A stretch of 64,000 nt of DNA from Helichrysum umbraculigerum (lineage: Eukaryota; Streptophyta; Magnoliopsida; Asterales; Asteraceae), in NCBI GenBank assembly GCA_949592205.1, contig CATIUR010000012.1, forward strand, positions 1,177,001 to 1,241,000, written 5' to 3'. Positions within the stretch are counted from its first letter, which is position 1, and the number at the start of each line of letters is the position of its first letter. Of the stretch, positions 45,647 to 55,844 are shown piece by piece. The notes under the pieces were generated by a model. It saw only the letters and a program-made list of their open reading frames with translations. It was not told the origin of the DNA and made no database searches. The position numbers were made by a program, and so were the translations under genes.

Positions 45647-46907
45647 ACATTATGTCAGGCCTAGAGGCTGTAAGATACATTAGTGATCCGATCATAGCTC
45701 TATAAAGAGTTGGATCCACATCGCTATCACTCGATGTATCTGGACTTAGTCCATGATTGACTGGAATTGGAGTATTGTAGACCTTACTTTCATCCATCTT
45801 GAAGCGTTCTAATAGCTCATATGTATATTTAGATTGATGAATAAAGAATCCATCCTTCTTTTGATCAACTTGTAATCCTAAGAAGAAATTCAACTCTCCC
45901 ATTGCAGACATTTCGAACCTTTTTCTCATAACTTTCTCAAATTCTTGACACATCTTTTCATCGGATGATCCGAAGATAATGTCATCAACATAAACTTGCA
46001 CGAGAAGAAAGTCTTTCTTTTTCCACTTCACAAACAGTGTACTATCAATCGATCCTCTTGTAAATCCATTCTCAAGTAGATACGTTGATAGTGTTCCATA
46101 CCATGCCCTAGGTGCTTGATGTAATCCATATAGAGCCTTATTCAAACGATATACTCTATCTGGATACTCAGGATCAGCAAACCCTGGCGGTTGTGAAACA
46201 TACACCAATTCTTCCACTTTGTCATACAAAAAGGCACTCTTAACATCCAACTGATACACTTTTATACCAAAATATGATGCGAATGCTAAGAATACTCTAA
46301 TTGCTTCTAGCCTAGCAACTGGTGCAAACACTTCATTATAGTCAATACCTTCTTGTTGATTAAAACCTTGAACCACCAGACGAGCTTTATTGCGAGTAAC
46401 GATTCCTTTATCATCTCTCTTGCACTTAAATACCCATCTAGTTCCAATTGGATATTCTCCCTTTGGTAGGTCAACTAACTCCCATACTTGTAATTTAGAG
46501 AACTGAGATAGTTCTTCTTGCATTGCTTCTACCCACGAGCTTTCTTTTAAAGCCATTTGAACATTTTTAGGCTCGATTTGTGAGATAAAGCATGAATATA
46601 GACATTGATTAGCAATCCCTGTCTCTTTCATTGCAGTATACAAGCTTTGGTATTCTGAATTCTCAGACGTACTAGCTCTGGATTGATGCCTAGTTTGAAC
46701 CGGAGTATTAATATCACCGATGATGTTTTCAACGGGATGATTCTTACTCGTTCTAGTTGTAGTAACTGGTTCAACCGGTATCTCATCTTCCAAATTAGTA
46801 CCAATCTCTTCCAATTCAGGTACATCTTCCGTACCAGCAGAAGATATCCTTAAGTGTTTCAAAGGAGTAAGTATATCATCAAACTTTGTAGAAAGATCAT
46901 CAAGATC
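45618..46907 (-). pseudogene. pol: Cop-1 reverse transcriptase
   Basis: Copia RT family. In the 414-codon frame beginning at 46862: WVEAMQEELSQF (about 110-121), TRWVFKCKRDDKG, KARLVVQGFNQQEGIDYNEVFAPVARLEAIR (160-189), QLDVKSAFLY, catalytic YVDD (291-294) and MGELNFFLGLQV. The frame is continuous with the integrase tail upstream except for an in-frame TAA at 46908-46910. A frameshift at the end joins it to RNase H. Confidence 0.9.
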
Positions 46908-47588
46908 TTATGTTTCTAGAGACTTATCCTCTGAAGGTTGTTGTGACTCACTTGTGGAAGCTTTATCTGAGTCAACATTAGTCTTAATTCCAGACTGCTT
47001 CACACTTGATGTTGAAGCTGAACCAATATTCTCATCTTCAAACAATAAATGTTCAGCTATCTCTGAATCACTGACATAGTCACTAATAGGAACTTTAAAT
47101 GATGCAAAAAGATCAGAATAATCAAATTGCCAATCTAATCCCTTATGAACATCCGGTGAGTAGCTTGTAACCTCAATATTATAAACTACCTCCAGACGTC
47201 CTGTGACTTTATTAAAGACTCTCTTATTTGGCGAATTGGGCATATAACCTAGGAAAAATCCTTCGTCAGCCTTCTCACCAAATTTTGCTTGATGTCCAGT
47301 CTTTAATATGGTGCATGAAACTCCAAAGGGTTCAAACCCTTTTAAGTTAGGTTTCTTATTGTTCAAAAGCTCATAACAAGTCTTGTTATGTCTCTTAACC
47401 GTAAGAACTCTATTAAGAACATAACATGCTGTATTCACTGCTTCTGCCCAAAAGATGACCGGAAGCTTTGAATCAGCAAGCATTGTTCTAGCAGCTTCAA
47501 TCAACGTCCTATTTTTCCTTTCAGCAACACCATTCTGTTGAGGTTCATAAGGTGCACTGAATTGATGTAATATCCTTTGCTTAAGCAA
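46908..47588 (-). pseudogene. pol: Cop-1 integrase C-terminal part
   Basis: Carries the catalytic Glu motif NGVAERKNRTLIEAARTML, then the copia integrase tail (KTCYELLNNKKPNLKGFEPFG, EGFFLGYMPNSPNKRVFN). It is in a different frame from the core, implying a frameshift near 47580. It ends with an in-frame TAA. Confidence 0.88.
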
Positions 47589-48454
47589 TAGATATTCAAC
47601 GTTGAATTCTTAAACTCTGTTCCATTGTCAGTACGAATACGCTTAACTCTCTTTTTATAGACATTCTCTACTAGATCAAAGAACTCAATTAGAATTCCAG
47701 GAGTCTCATCCTTTGATCCCAAAAAGAATACCCATGAGAATCTAGAATAATCATCTGTGACAACCAAACAGTACCATTTGCCACCTAGACTTCTCTTGCT
47801 TATAGGGCCAAAGAGATCCATATGTAGCAATTCAAATGGCGAGGAGATAGAGTTTTCAGTCTTAGGTCTGTGTGGTTTCTTGTGCTGCTTTCCTTTCATG
47901 CAAGGAACACACTTATCCTCAGACTCGAAACGTTTTTGTGGTACACCTAGAACCAAACCATTTTTGGTTATATAATTCATCTTTCTCCAGTTCAGGTGTG
48001 CCATTCTCCTATGCCATAACAAAGCATCTGTTTTCGAAGCCTTGGATAATAAACATGTAGACACCATTGAAGAGTTAGGAACACCCATGTTGATAGCATA
48101 GATGTCTTTCTTCCTTGGCGCCCTCATCAATATCCATTTATCAGGAATTTTGAAACCTGGCTTCAGGACTAAGGCCTCCTTTTCATTAAAGTAAACTGGA
48201 TGACCTTTATCACAGACTTGGGAAACACTCACTAGGTTGTGAGTTAGTTCTTCAACATAGTTCACATCCTCAAGAGTCAAAGTTCCATTTGAAACTTTTC
48301 CTTTTCCCGAAATTACTCCTCCTTTATCTCCTGCAAAGTTTACTTTTTGCTTGAGACTCTCCTTGAAGTCCTTCAATAGACTTCTTTCTTCGGTCATGTG
48401 CCTTGAGCAACCACTGTCTACATATCACCAGCTGTCCTTGTTCACAGCATGCTC
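47501..48454 (-). pseudogene. pol: Cop-1 protease end, pre-integrase and integrase core
   Basis: The active-site motif DSGCSRHM is just upstream of the open frame that begins at 48397, and is separated from the preceding Trp by an in-frame TGA at 48425-48427 that looks like a 3-base insertion. The zinc-binding module has His at about residues 129 and 134 and Cys at 163 and 166. The integrase core starts HMDLFGPI (Asp 194), with the second Asp in RTDNGTEFKN. Gag (stop at 48477) and this block are in different frames. Confidence 0.85.
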
Positions 48455-48476
48455 CTGCACATAACACAAAATACGA

Positions 48477-51290
48477 TCAGTTATCAAGAGGGACCCAAGC
48501 CATTACGGTCTTGGTTTGTCCCTTATCATCAACAAACTTAAGCTCTTTAAAATAACCATCCTTCCCATCAGGAGCTTTGGTTACTTTCGAAGTAGCCTGA
48601 GTTTGTGGACGATCAGCCTTAAGAGGTGAATTTGAGGAGAACCTCTTAGGCAAATAATTATGAGCTCTATTATAATAATTATAATTAAACTCATGTGATC
48701 GCGAAGTAGTACCACTCTCATAATGACTATGACCTCTACTTGTAGTTCTAAACCTCGACGGTGTCACATCCCTAGACTTATGGACAGAATTATCACTTTG
48801 AGTATATGGCCGTTTAGGTTTAGGTGGGGAGACACTATGCTTACCATCTCTTTTAAGAATGTTAACAGTTTTATTACCTAACTTAGGTTTGGTATCTAAC
48901 CCATCTACAGTCATACTAGAGTCAGTCTGTGTCTTTTCATCCATCACAAGCTTATGTGATGTTTCAGGCTTTTTGTTAAGGCAACACGAAGCCACGTGTC
49001 CCTTTTGATGACACTTGAAACATGACATCTGCTTGCGTGATTTACTCACTTTTGCTTTCTCATCCGGAGTCTTAGGCACTAAAGGTTTAAACTGTTCCTT
49101 ATTAACCTTATCATCAGTCTTAGCATTGTTAATCACTCCACCCGATACAAATTGTATTTTGGTGAACTGAGAAGCCTTGCTATTATCTAATAATACGTTC
49201 TTAATAACATCCTTCTGTGCCTCTAACTTTTCCTAATCATTAGTTACTGAAATTTCAAGAGTAGCATCTGTCATTTCAGAATCTTCAGGAATAGGAGTGT
49301 AATTGGCATTAAAAGGAGGGGATACATCATTGTAACCTAACCCAGTCTTGTCCTTTACACTACGTTGAGCATCTAACATTTTATCCATTTGAGATGTCCT
49401 ATAGTTCTCAAGTTTACGATTTTGCTCAATTAACCTTAAGTTAAGGTTCACTATTTCCTGATCCTTACTAGCAATTGTCTCATTTAAGTCTTTGATATTC
49501 ATATAGAGACCATCTATGACAACAGATTTTTCACTTATGGTATCTCTAAGTTTTGTTCTATCCGAAGCATCAGACTTAATTTTATCTTTTAAGACTTGTT
49601 TATCATCACTTAATCTACGAATATCCATAATAGCTTGATCAAGTTCAGATCTAACAGTCTTATAGGATTCCTTATCCATATTCAATTGTGATGACAAATT
49701 GCTATTTGACACAGTTAAAACACTATTTTGAGATTGCAAATTAGTAACTAAGTAACAAACATCAGCAAGATTAAGAATATCTAAACATACCTTCTTCTTG
49801 TCAGTTTGTAATTCAGCCATGCGTGCCACGAATTCTTCAGGACTCATATCTGAAGCTGAATCCATATATAGCACGTCATCATCACTTGCCTTCACTTCAG
49901 ACTCAGGCACCTCTACTCTCTGTTCCATATCAGTGGGCATGTAGGACACTAATCCAGCAGTTGTCTCTTCGATCTCGGCCAAAGCTTCCTCAGAATGAGC
50001 TTGCCAATCATAAGAGCCATCCAACTGCTTCACCACTAAGGCTTTGGAAGCAAGAGTACTTCCCGAACCTTGTTTTCCTTGTGCTTCTACTTTAGGTCTT
50101 TGGCATTCTCTAGCAAAATGACCAATACCCTGACAGTTAAAGCATCTGACCTTCGTTTTGTCAAACCCTGATCTATTGCCCAACACCTTTCTACCAGTTC
50201 TCTTGAGGAAATTTTTAACTTTTCTTGAAACCAATGCTAGTTGATCTTGAAGCTCCAATTCCTCAAGATAATCAGGATCTATCTGTTCATAATCCTCATC
50301 AAACAGAATAGGATCATTGATCTTTCCCTCTATGTAGTTCTCGTATGATGCAACAAAGGAAGCAAGAACAGACAGTTGCTGTTCAGCAGATTTCACACTC
50401 ATCGGCATCTTCTGATGCTCTTGAGGTGACTTCTCAGAATTCTTTCCCTTTGTCTCATCACTAGAGGAGGAAATAAAGCACAGATTTTCTGAAATCAGTT
50501 CTCCATTTTCACTAGTATCACCAACTAACAGTGCAGTGGTCGAACTAGATGACGTAGTCGAAAGACTTGACTTTCCATGATACAACCCAGGGTTCTGAAC
50601 CTGATCAGAATCACTATCTCTTGACTTCTTGGAGAAATCATAACCTTTCAGCTTGTCAATGACTTGCTCTAAGGTCATAGTAGAATACCTAGTTTCGTTA
50701 TCCTTAATCATAACGCCATACATTTCCCATTTAGAAGGCAAACCCTCAAGAAACTTGTCGGTTTTAGCTACTTCTTCTTCAACAATTTCATGGTATTCCA
50801 GTTCACTTAGCAGATGGTAGAAACGCGTGACATAGGCATCAAGATCTTCTCCTTTTAAAGCTTTAAACATAGTAAACTGCTTTTTAAGAAGACTCATCTT
50901 GCCAGCTCTCACTTGTGGACTTCCCTAACCTCTTTTCAATAGAGCTTCCCAGAGCGTTCTAGCAGTATGAAAAGACTTCAGTTGATGAGCAATCTCTTTA
51001 GGAAGACACATCTTTATGCATGAATGTGCTTTATTTTCATTTCTGTAAGCTTCCTTCTCTTGATCACTCATGTTCGCATAAGTAAGAACCACAGTGGCAT
51101 TCTGAACAGTTTGAGTAGGTGCGGTGTATCCACTCTTGATACACATCCAGATTGACAGGTCATGGAATCTACAGTAAGATTCGAATCTGTCCTTCCAATT
51201 GTAGTAATCTTCGATCCTTAACAACTTAGGTGGAACGTTTGACTTTCCCACCTCGTGGTCCATTTCGATCATTCTACTTAAGTCAGACAT
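48477..51290 (-). pseudogene. gag: Cop-1 gag with two in-frame stops and two zinc knuckles
   Basis: Long copia gag read in one frame from MSDLSRMIEMDH at 51290. The UBN2-type region includes RIEDYYNWKDRFESY (about 25-40). A TAG at 50925-50927 interrupts it, and the same frame reopens with LKKQFTMFKALKGEDLDAYVTRFYHLLSELEY. A first knuckle CFNCQGIGHFARECQ follows, then a coiled-coil stretch. A second TAG at 49233-49235 precedes a second knuckle, CFKCHQKGHVASCC, and a basic, serine-rich end. Two separated knuckles and a coiled coil fit the large gag of SIRE-type elements. Confidence 0.85.
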
Positions 51291-51735
51291 CTTAAAAACG
51301 TAAAATTAAACTGTTTCGCGAATTTAGAAAACTCAACTCGCAAGACTCAGCTCAACTCGCAATCTCAGCTCGACTCGCAGAATACGTCGATTCGCAAGCC
51401 TCAGTTCGGATTGCTAAAGATGTCGATTCGCAAGTGATGTCGATTCGCGAGGGATCTCGGTTCGACTCGCAAGCCTCAGTTCGACTCGCTAGTTCAACTC
51501 GGTTCGCAGGCGACGCTGGAACCCTAATCTCGACTCGCGAAACGGCTGTTAAACCCGAAAACGAATTTTTAAGGTATTTTTACGACTGAAACTAAAAATT
51601 TCGACCGTAAACAAACCCTAAAACGTCCAGAGAATGATTTTGATCGTTAGTATTGCAAGAAAGCACGTAAAAACGACCCGAATCAAAAACGCAATATTAC
51701 TAAAACTCACGAACACACTCGTATTTAGCCCGAAA
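51291..51735 (-). other. Cop-1 leader with repeated CTCGC words
   Basis: No coding region. Between 51315 and 51540 the words AACTCGC, GACTCGC and ATTCGC recur about every 10-20 bases, echoing the LTR and the pol-to-gene spacer. Confidence 0.65.
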
Positions 51736-51747
51736 GCTCTGATACCA
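51736..51747 (-). other. Primer-binding site of Cop-1 (initiator Met tRNA)
   Basis: Minus-strand TGGTATCAGAGC, two bases inside the 5' LTR. Confidence 0.9.
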
Positions 51748-51749
51748 GA

Positions 51750-52339
51750 TGTAAGTCCCCTAGTTTTAGGATCGATAACTTCGTTATCTGTAGTATTAAG
51801 GTGCGGAATCCCTCAATACGGTGTTATCTTACTAACAACGAATATGTTCGTAATTGCGTATATTAAAGCTTAACTTTAAACGAATAATACGTCAAAGCCT
51901 AGCCGTTAGGTTTAAGTTTTCTCTAGTTTGTCGAGTTCGCAGATCAGAAAACCGAATGCCAAAAATTTTTTGTTTTTCACGTATGAAAAATCATTATATA
52001 GTCTGGTCCCGGCTCGGCTCGCATGGGCCTGCGAGTTCGGTCCAACTCGCAGCCCAAGCCCAGTAAAGGACTCGGCTCGCCAGACTCATGCTTCGCGAGT
52101 TCAGGTCTCACCTCACAGCTCAACTCGCTGCGACCTGAGATCTCGACTCGCTTTGCATAAAACGTCCATTATTTATTTCGTATTTAAACATTCGTCTAAC
52201 TTAGCACAATAATATGTTTAACGAATATTACTAACAAAACAAATATTTATTTACAAATCTAAACCAATGTACAAACATGATAATAATTACACTAGTCCTA
52301 TTTCAAGCTAGATCTGTTGTCACAATCTATGTCCCAACA
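51750..52339 (-). repeat. Cop-1 5' LTR (intact copy)
   Basis: 590 bp, TGTAAGTCCCC to GTCCCAACA. On the minus strand a TATA box (about 52001-51993, ACTATATAATG) lies downstream of a stretch dense in GCGAG and CTCGC words (52010-52160). Confidence 0.93.
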
Positions 52340-52344
52340 GTCAC
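52340..52344. repeat. Target site duplication of Cop-1 (right copy)
   Basis: GTCAC, matching 28748-28752. Confidence 0.9.
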
Positions 52345-52992
52345 AGTCATCAGAGACGTCTGTATCGTAGCGTGAATTGTTGATTGAACAAGAACACGAA
52401 CGGGGATAATCCCGCGGACCAAGTTGGGATAATCGGGCTAACGATCAGTTAAATTGTTCAGCATTACAGATATAAATCATCACAACTATTCCATGCATGT
52501 TAATCTACCGTGTGAACCAATATTCTGTGTTTGAAAACCTAATTATACAGTTACTGATATGAACCAGAAGGATAACTCTAGCATGCATCATTCCTAAGGC
52601 AACAATCAAACAAGAACATGCAATAGGGTGACACATAACAGAACACCATAATCCTAAGCATAGCAGATAACCAACAATCAGATCATAGATATCCCGAAAG
52701 TTCTCTCAAAGATATCTAACAGATAAACATGAATCTAACATATCTCTAATCCTACGCTCAGTGTCTCTTATGATTTGTTTCAACCTAGAGAACACAGCCA
52801 TACCAAGTTCATTGATCATCAAGTATAGAATAGGTATAGAACGTACCACTAGTAATTGGCCAAGTTCTAGCAGGAAGCTTCTAACCACAGCATAAGTTGG
52901 ATAGATAAACATTCGAGATTCAGTTGATGAGTTCATACACAGTTTAAAGTAACACGGGCAGAATAACAGCATGGCATAAACATATTGACTAT
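52345..52992 (-). repeat. Ath-1 5' LTR, middle part
   Basis: LTR sequence between the Cop-1 and sLTR-1 insertions; no ORF of note. Last five bases ACTAT (52988-52992) are duplicated at 54552-54556. Confidence 0.8.
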
Positions 52993-53449
52993 TGATAAGC
53001 ATCAAATAGATAGTATATTATATAGTAATTTATCCCTATATTTATATACATTTTAATGCATTTATATGATTTTAGATACTTATTTCGTTAATATTTGCAG
53101 AAATGTATTTTAATTAAAGATTGAAGAAAAAAGAACGAGAACAAGTCTAAAACTGAAGAAAATAAAGCACTTGAAAAAGTTCAAGTTTAAACCTTGAAGA
53201 AATAAAGAAGATAGCTTAAAAGTGGAGTGATAAACATTAAATAAGTGTTTTGAATGAAGCTTTGATGAAAGGAGCGGAATTTAGATCAAAAACTGAAGAA
53301 AAGTGTAAATGCTGAATTTCCTGCTATGCGTTAGTATTTTGGCCATAACTTCCTCATACGGAGTCCAAATGAGTTGATTCAAGCGGCCAAATTTAGCTAA
53401 CACATAGGACTACAACATATCAAAAATTCAGCCTTTTTGGAGAAAAACT

Positions 53450-53572
53450 CAACCGCCGGTTGGGCCTTTCAACCGGCGGTTGGATCAAAAATCTGAAATA
53501 TTCGAGAAACGAGGAGTTGTACTTGGAGATAAAGTACCCAACCGCCGGTTGGACCTTTCAACCGCCGATTGG
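53450..53572. repeat. Paired CAACCGCCGGTTGG palindromes in sLTR-1
   Basis: 14-bp near-palindromes start at 53450, 53470, 53539 and 53559, as two pairs with a 20-bp step. The inner spacers are similar (GGCCTTT and GACCTTT). They lie 20-140 bp upstream of the TATA box. Confidence 0.8.
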
Positions 53573-53589
53573 GACCGACTTTCAGCTAT

Positions 53590-53598
53590 TATAAATAG
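53590..53598 (+). promoter_or_regulatory. TATA box of sLTR-1
   Basis: TATAAATAG just downstream of the palindrome pairs. Confidence 0.6.
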
Positions 53599-54551
53599 AA
53601 AACACCTTCCAGCTTCGAAATATACCTCAATAACCATAATAATTCGTATATTACGAATTATTAACCCCAAATTCGACTAGAAACACTTTCTAGGGGTTTT
53701 AGGAGCAATTTAGAGTCGCGAGTTCGCAAGGGTTTGTCTATGATCAAGCGTACGGAGCGTAGTTCACGGTTTTGATTTGCGTATCTTATTCTTTATTTAA
53801 TTTTGAATGTGTTTTATTATTGAATATTGATTATGATTATGTTTAATTTAATTATGAACTAATATTTATTGTATTTGCTTAGATTTATATTATTGTTGAA
53901 ACTATGTTATTGAATGCTTATTATACAAGAATTGTTTGTGTTATATTATATTAATAATGGTTCTTGATTTAGTTAACTGATTTATATAAACTAGAATGAC
54001 CATAAAAAGTTTCTATGAATTAGGTAATTATGTTCACATCTTGATATCATTTATTAATGTTAAGTAATCTTATAATTCAACCGATGCTAGGAATTGTATC
54101 AACAAGATGTTGATAGATCTTAATGGAATAGAAATACAGTACTTATCCTTTAGCTGTTACTATCATGAAAATTATCTTATCCTTTGTGATTTTCTACTTT
54201 AGCAATTCATCAATAATAATAACCAACAATAAATAATCTAAGTAAATACATATTTATCTCTAATTGTTTACTATCCCTTAGTTAATTGTTTTCTATTGAA
54301 TTGGTTATAATTTAGTATTCTTAAATACGTTCATACGGAACTAAAACGTAACCCCCTTATCTGTAAATTGTATATTTTAATTGAATTATAAATTCTATTT
54401 TAATTATAACCACCATTCCCAGTGTTCGACTCGGACTTACTTTAAAAGCTATATTATACGAACGGGTATTCTTGTCTGGCTTGTGTGATAGTTATTTTAG
54501 TATTTCCATTTATTTAAACTTGTTATTTTGTACTCTATTCACACGACATCA

Positions 54552-54556
54552 ACTAT
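54552..54556. repeat. Target site duplication of sLTR-1 (right copy)
   Basis: ACTAT, matching 52988-52992. Confidence 0.85.
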
Positions 54557-55591
54557 TCTAACATAACTACATCATAGTAAACACAAAGAAATGTCTAGCC
54601 TAACATTATATATCTAGCATGCAATCCTAAACAAGCATAAACAAAGCAACACATGTTTAAAACTGGAAAGTAAGAGATATATAAATAGAACCTGATACGA
54701 ATTTATTACAGACAGATCTTCACGAATACAATGTCTTGGAGTGACTCCGTACAAAAGCTAAAAGCTACCTCTACCTAACTATCTCTCTAACTAGCCCAAT
54801 TCTAGAGAGAGAAAATTCTAGAGAGAGAAAATCTCTAGAGAGAGAAACTAGAGAGAGTGATGTGTGTGAGAGAGAAAGTGTAAGGAAGAAATGAAATGAG
54901 AAAATTGGTATGTTTTGAAGTGTGAGGGGCGTCCACTATTTATAGGCAAAGCATCAAATCGCGCGTACAACTAACGAAGCAGCACGTACAAGCAAACGAA
55001 GCATCATATGGGGGCAGGGGGCCGTATACGGCTCACTAGGGGCCGTATACGGTGTGGTGAAGGCCGTATACGGTCTTGGTGAGGCCGTATACGGTGTTTG
55101 TCTGATTTCGTTCGTTGCTTAAAACGTCCGTATCTCCTTCATTACGCGTCCGTTTGACTCGATTCTTTCGCCTGTGGCTTCGTAATTCCGTTACGCTTCT
55201 AATGATGCCAATCTCATAGAAATTGGGTGTGTAGAACTTAGGCGTAGCCGGAATGACTTTTAGTGGCTCTGAAAGTGCAGTGTCTTCTCCGTCCTTTGGC
55301 CGTTTCACTTGATTCCTGATTTTTCAGTCTCGATTTTACCTATACAACAGATGGTAGAAGTTAGGAGGTGTGCCTTGACAGGAAAATGAGGTCGGAGGAA
55401 TCGGCTTGTATTAGAATGCTGTGTTTTGTGCATTTTCAGAGTGTTTTCAGTGATTTTTACCGCAACGTCTACTTTTGAACCACTTTAGTGAATTTTAATA
55501 AATAATAAATGTTTTGAAATATTTTCACTAAAGAAATGTCCAAAATGTGAGGAATAAAGCTTCTAAAAACATGACTTTTTACGTCACATCA
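54557..55591 (-). repeat. Ath-1 5' LTR, outer (U3) part
   Basis: Closely related to the promoter end of the Ath-2 LTR. It contains a CT/GA microsatellite-like leader (about 54800-54860), a TATA box (54936-54945) and the palindrome array. It ends ACATCA at 55591. Confidence 0.88.
55022..55094. promoter_or_regulatory. Phased array of CCGTATACGG palindromes, Ath-1 LTR
   Basis: Perfect 10-bp palindrome at 55022, 55043, 55064 and 55085: every step is exactly 21 bp, while the spacers differ in sequence from each other and from those of Ath-2. Upstream of the TATA box in element orientation. Confidence 0.78.
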
Positions 55592-55844
55592 GATCCACAA
55601 CAAATTGGTTCATTTAAAGTTCCGGCAAGCAATCATTTTGGGCTCAACACAACAGATAAAGTCAGGACCAAAGACCTCCAATGTTGGTGAATCAGGTTTT
55701 CCCATGAGTTGCTTCTCCATTACAACGGCTATTTACTGTCCATCTTTTCACTTAACCACCAATCGTCAGCGGATAACTCAATTACTAAAAACTGAAACAA
55801 GCAATGCACAATGTAAAAGAGCTTAGTGAGTCAAGACAGGAACC
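55592..55844. other. Unassigned flank of Ath-1
   Basis: About 250 bp between the Ath-1 end and recognisable Tek-4 coding sequence. Not obviously gag-like, no domain seen. It may be decayed Tek-4 sequence or older host DNA. Confidence 0.4.

Larger units (their letters stand above)
28753..52339 (-). mobile_element. Cop-1: SIRE-like Ty1/copia retrotransposon with an extra downstream gene
   Basis: LTRs of 590 bp each (left one 28753-29028 plus 38110-38423; right one 51750-52339), duplication GTCAC (28748-28752 and 52340-52344), primer site at 51736-51747 and polypurine tract at 38424-38434. The order gag, protease, integrase, reverse transcriptase, RNase H is copia-type. After pol comes a 2.4-kb spacer and a multi-exon gene. 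Copia with a long 3' gene fits the SIRE/Maximus group, although the LTR is short for it. I count four differences between the LTRs. Pol has several stops and frameshifts. Confidence 0.92.
52993..54551 (+). mobile_element. sLTR-1: solo LTR
   Basis: 1559 bp starting TGAT and ending ATCA, flanked by ACTAT duplications, with no internal domain, primer site or second copy in the window. A TATAAATAG box at 53590-53598 suggests plus orientation. Upstream of it are two pairs of CAACCGCCGGTTGG-like palindromes (53450, 53470, 53539, 53559). Best read as a solo LTR left by recombination. I do not recognise the family. Confidence 0.75.
1..55591 (-). mobile_element. Ath-1: outer Athila-like Ty3 retrotransposon, minus strand, left end outside window
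   Basis: Element pieces, right to left: 5' LTR (27991-28752, 52345-52992, 54557-55591), tRNA-Asp primer site (27967-27984), gag-pol remains (22203-27795), env-position ORF (21288-21953), 3' non-coding region (20345-21287 joined to 41-949), polypurine tract (26-40) and the last 25 bp of the 3' LTR. It hosts Ath-2, Cop-1 and sLTR-1. Joined, the 5' LTR is about 2.44 kb. Both LTR copies end in ACGTCACATCA. The target duplication should start GATCC, but the left partner lies outside the window. Gag and pol type and the tRNA-Asp primer fit the Athila lineage. Confidence 0.9.

Noticed and set aside
53480..53680. Overlapping short ORFs in sLTR-1
   Set aside because: They span a TATA box and palindromes in an LTR; no domain.
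52993..54551. DNA transposon or MITE instead of a solo LTR
   Set aside because: Ends TG...CA with a 5-bp duplication and only 4-bp inverted ends, which fits an LTR better.
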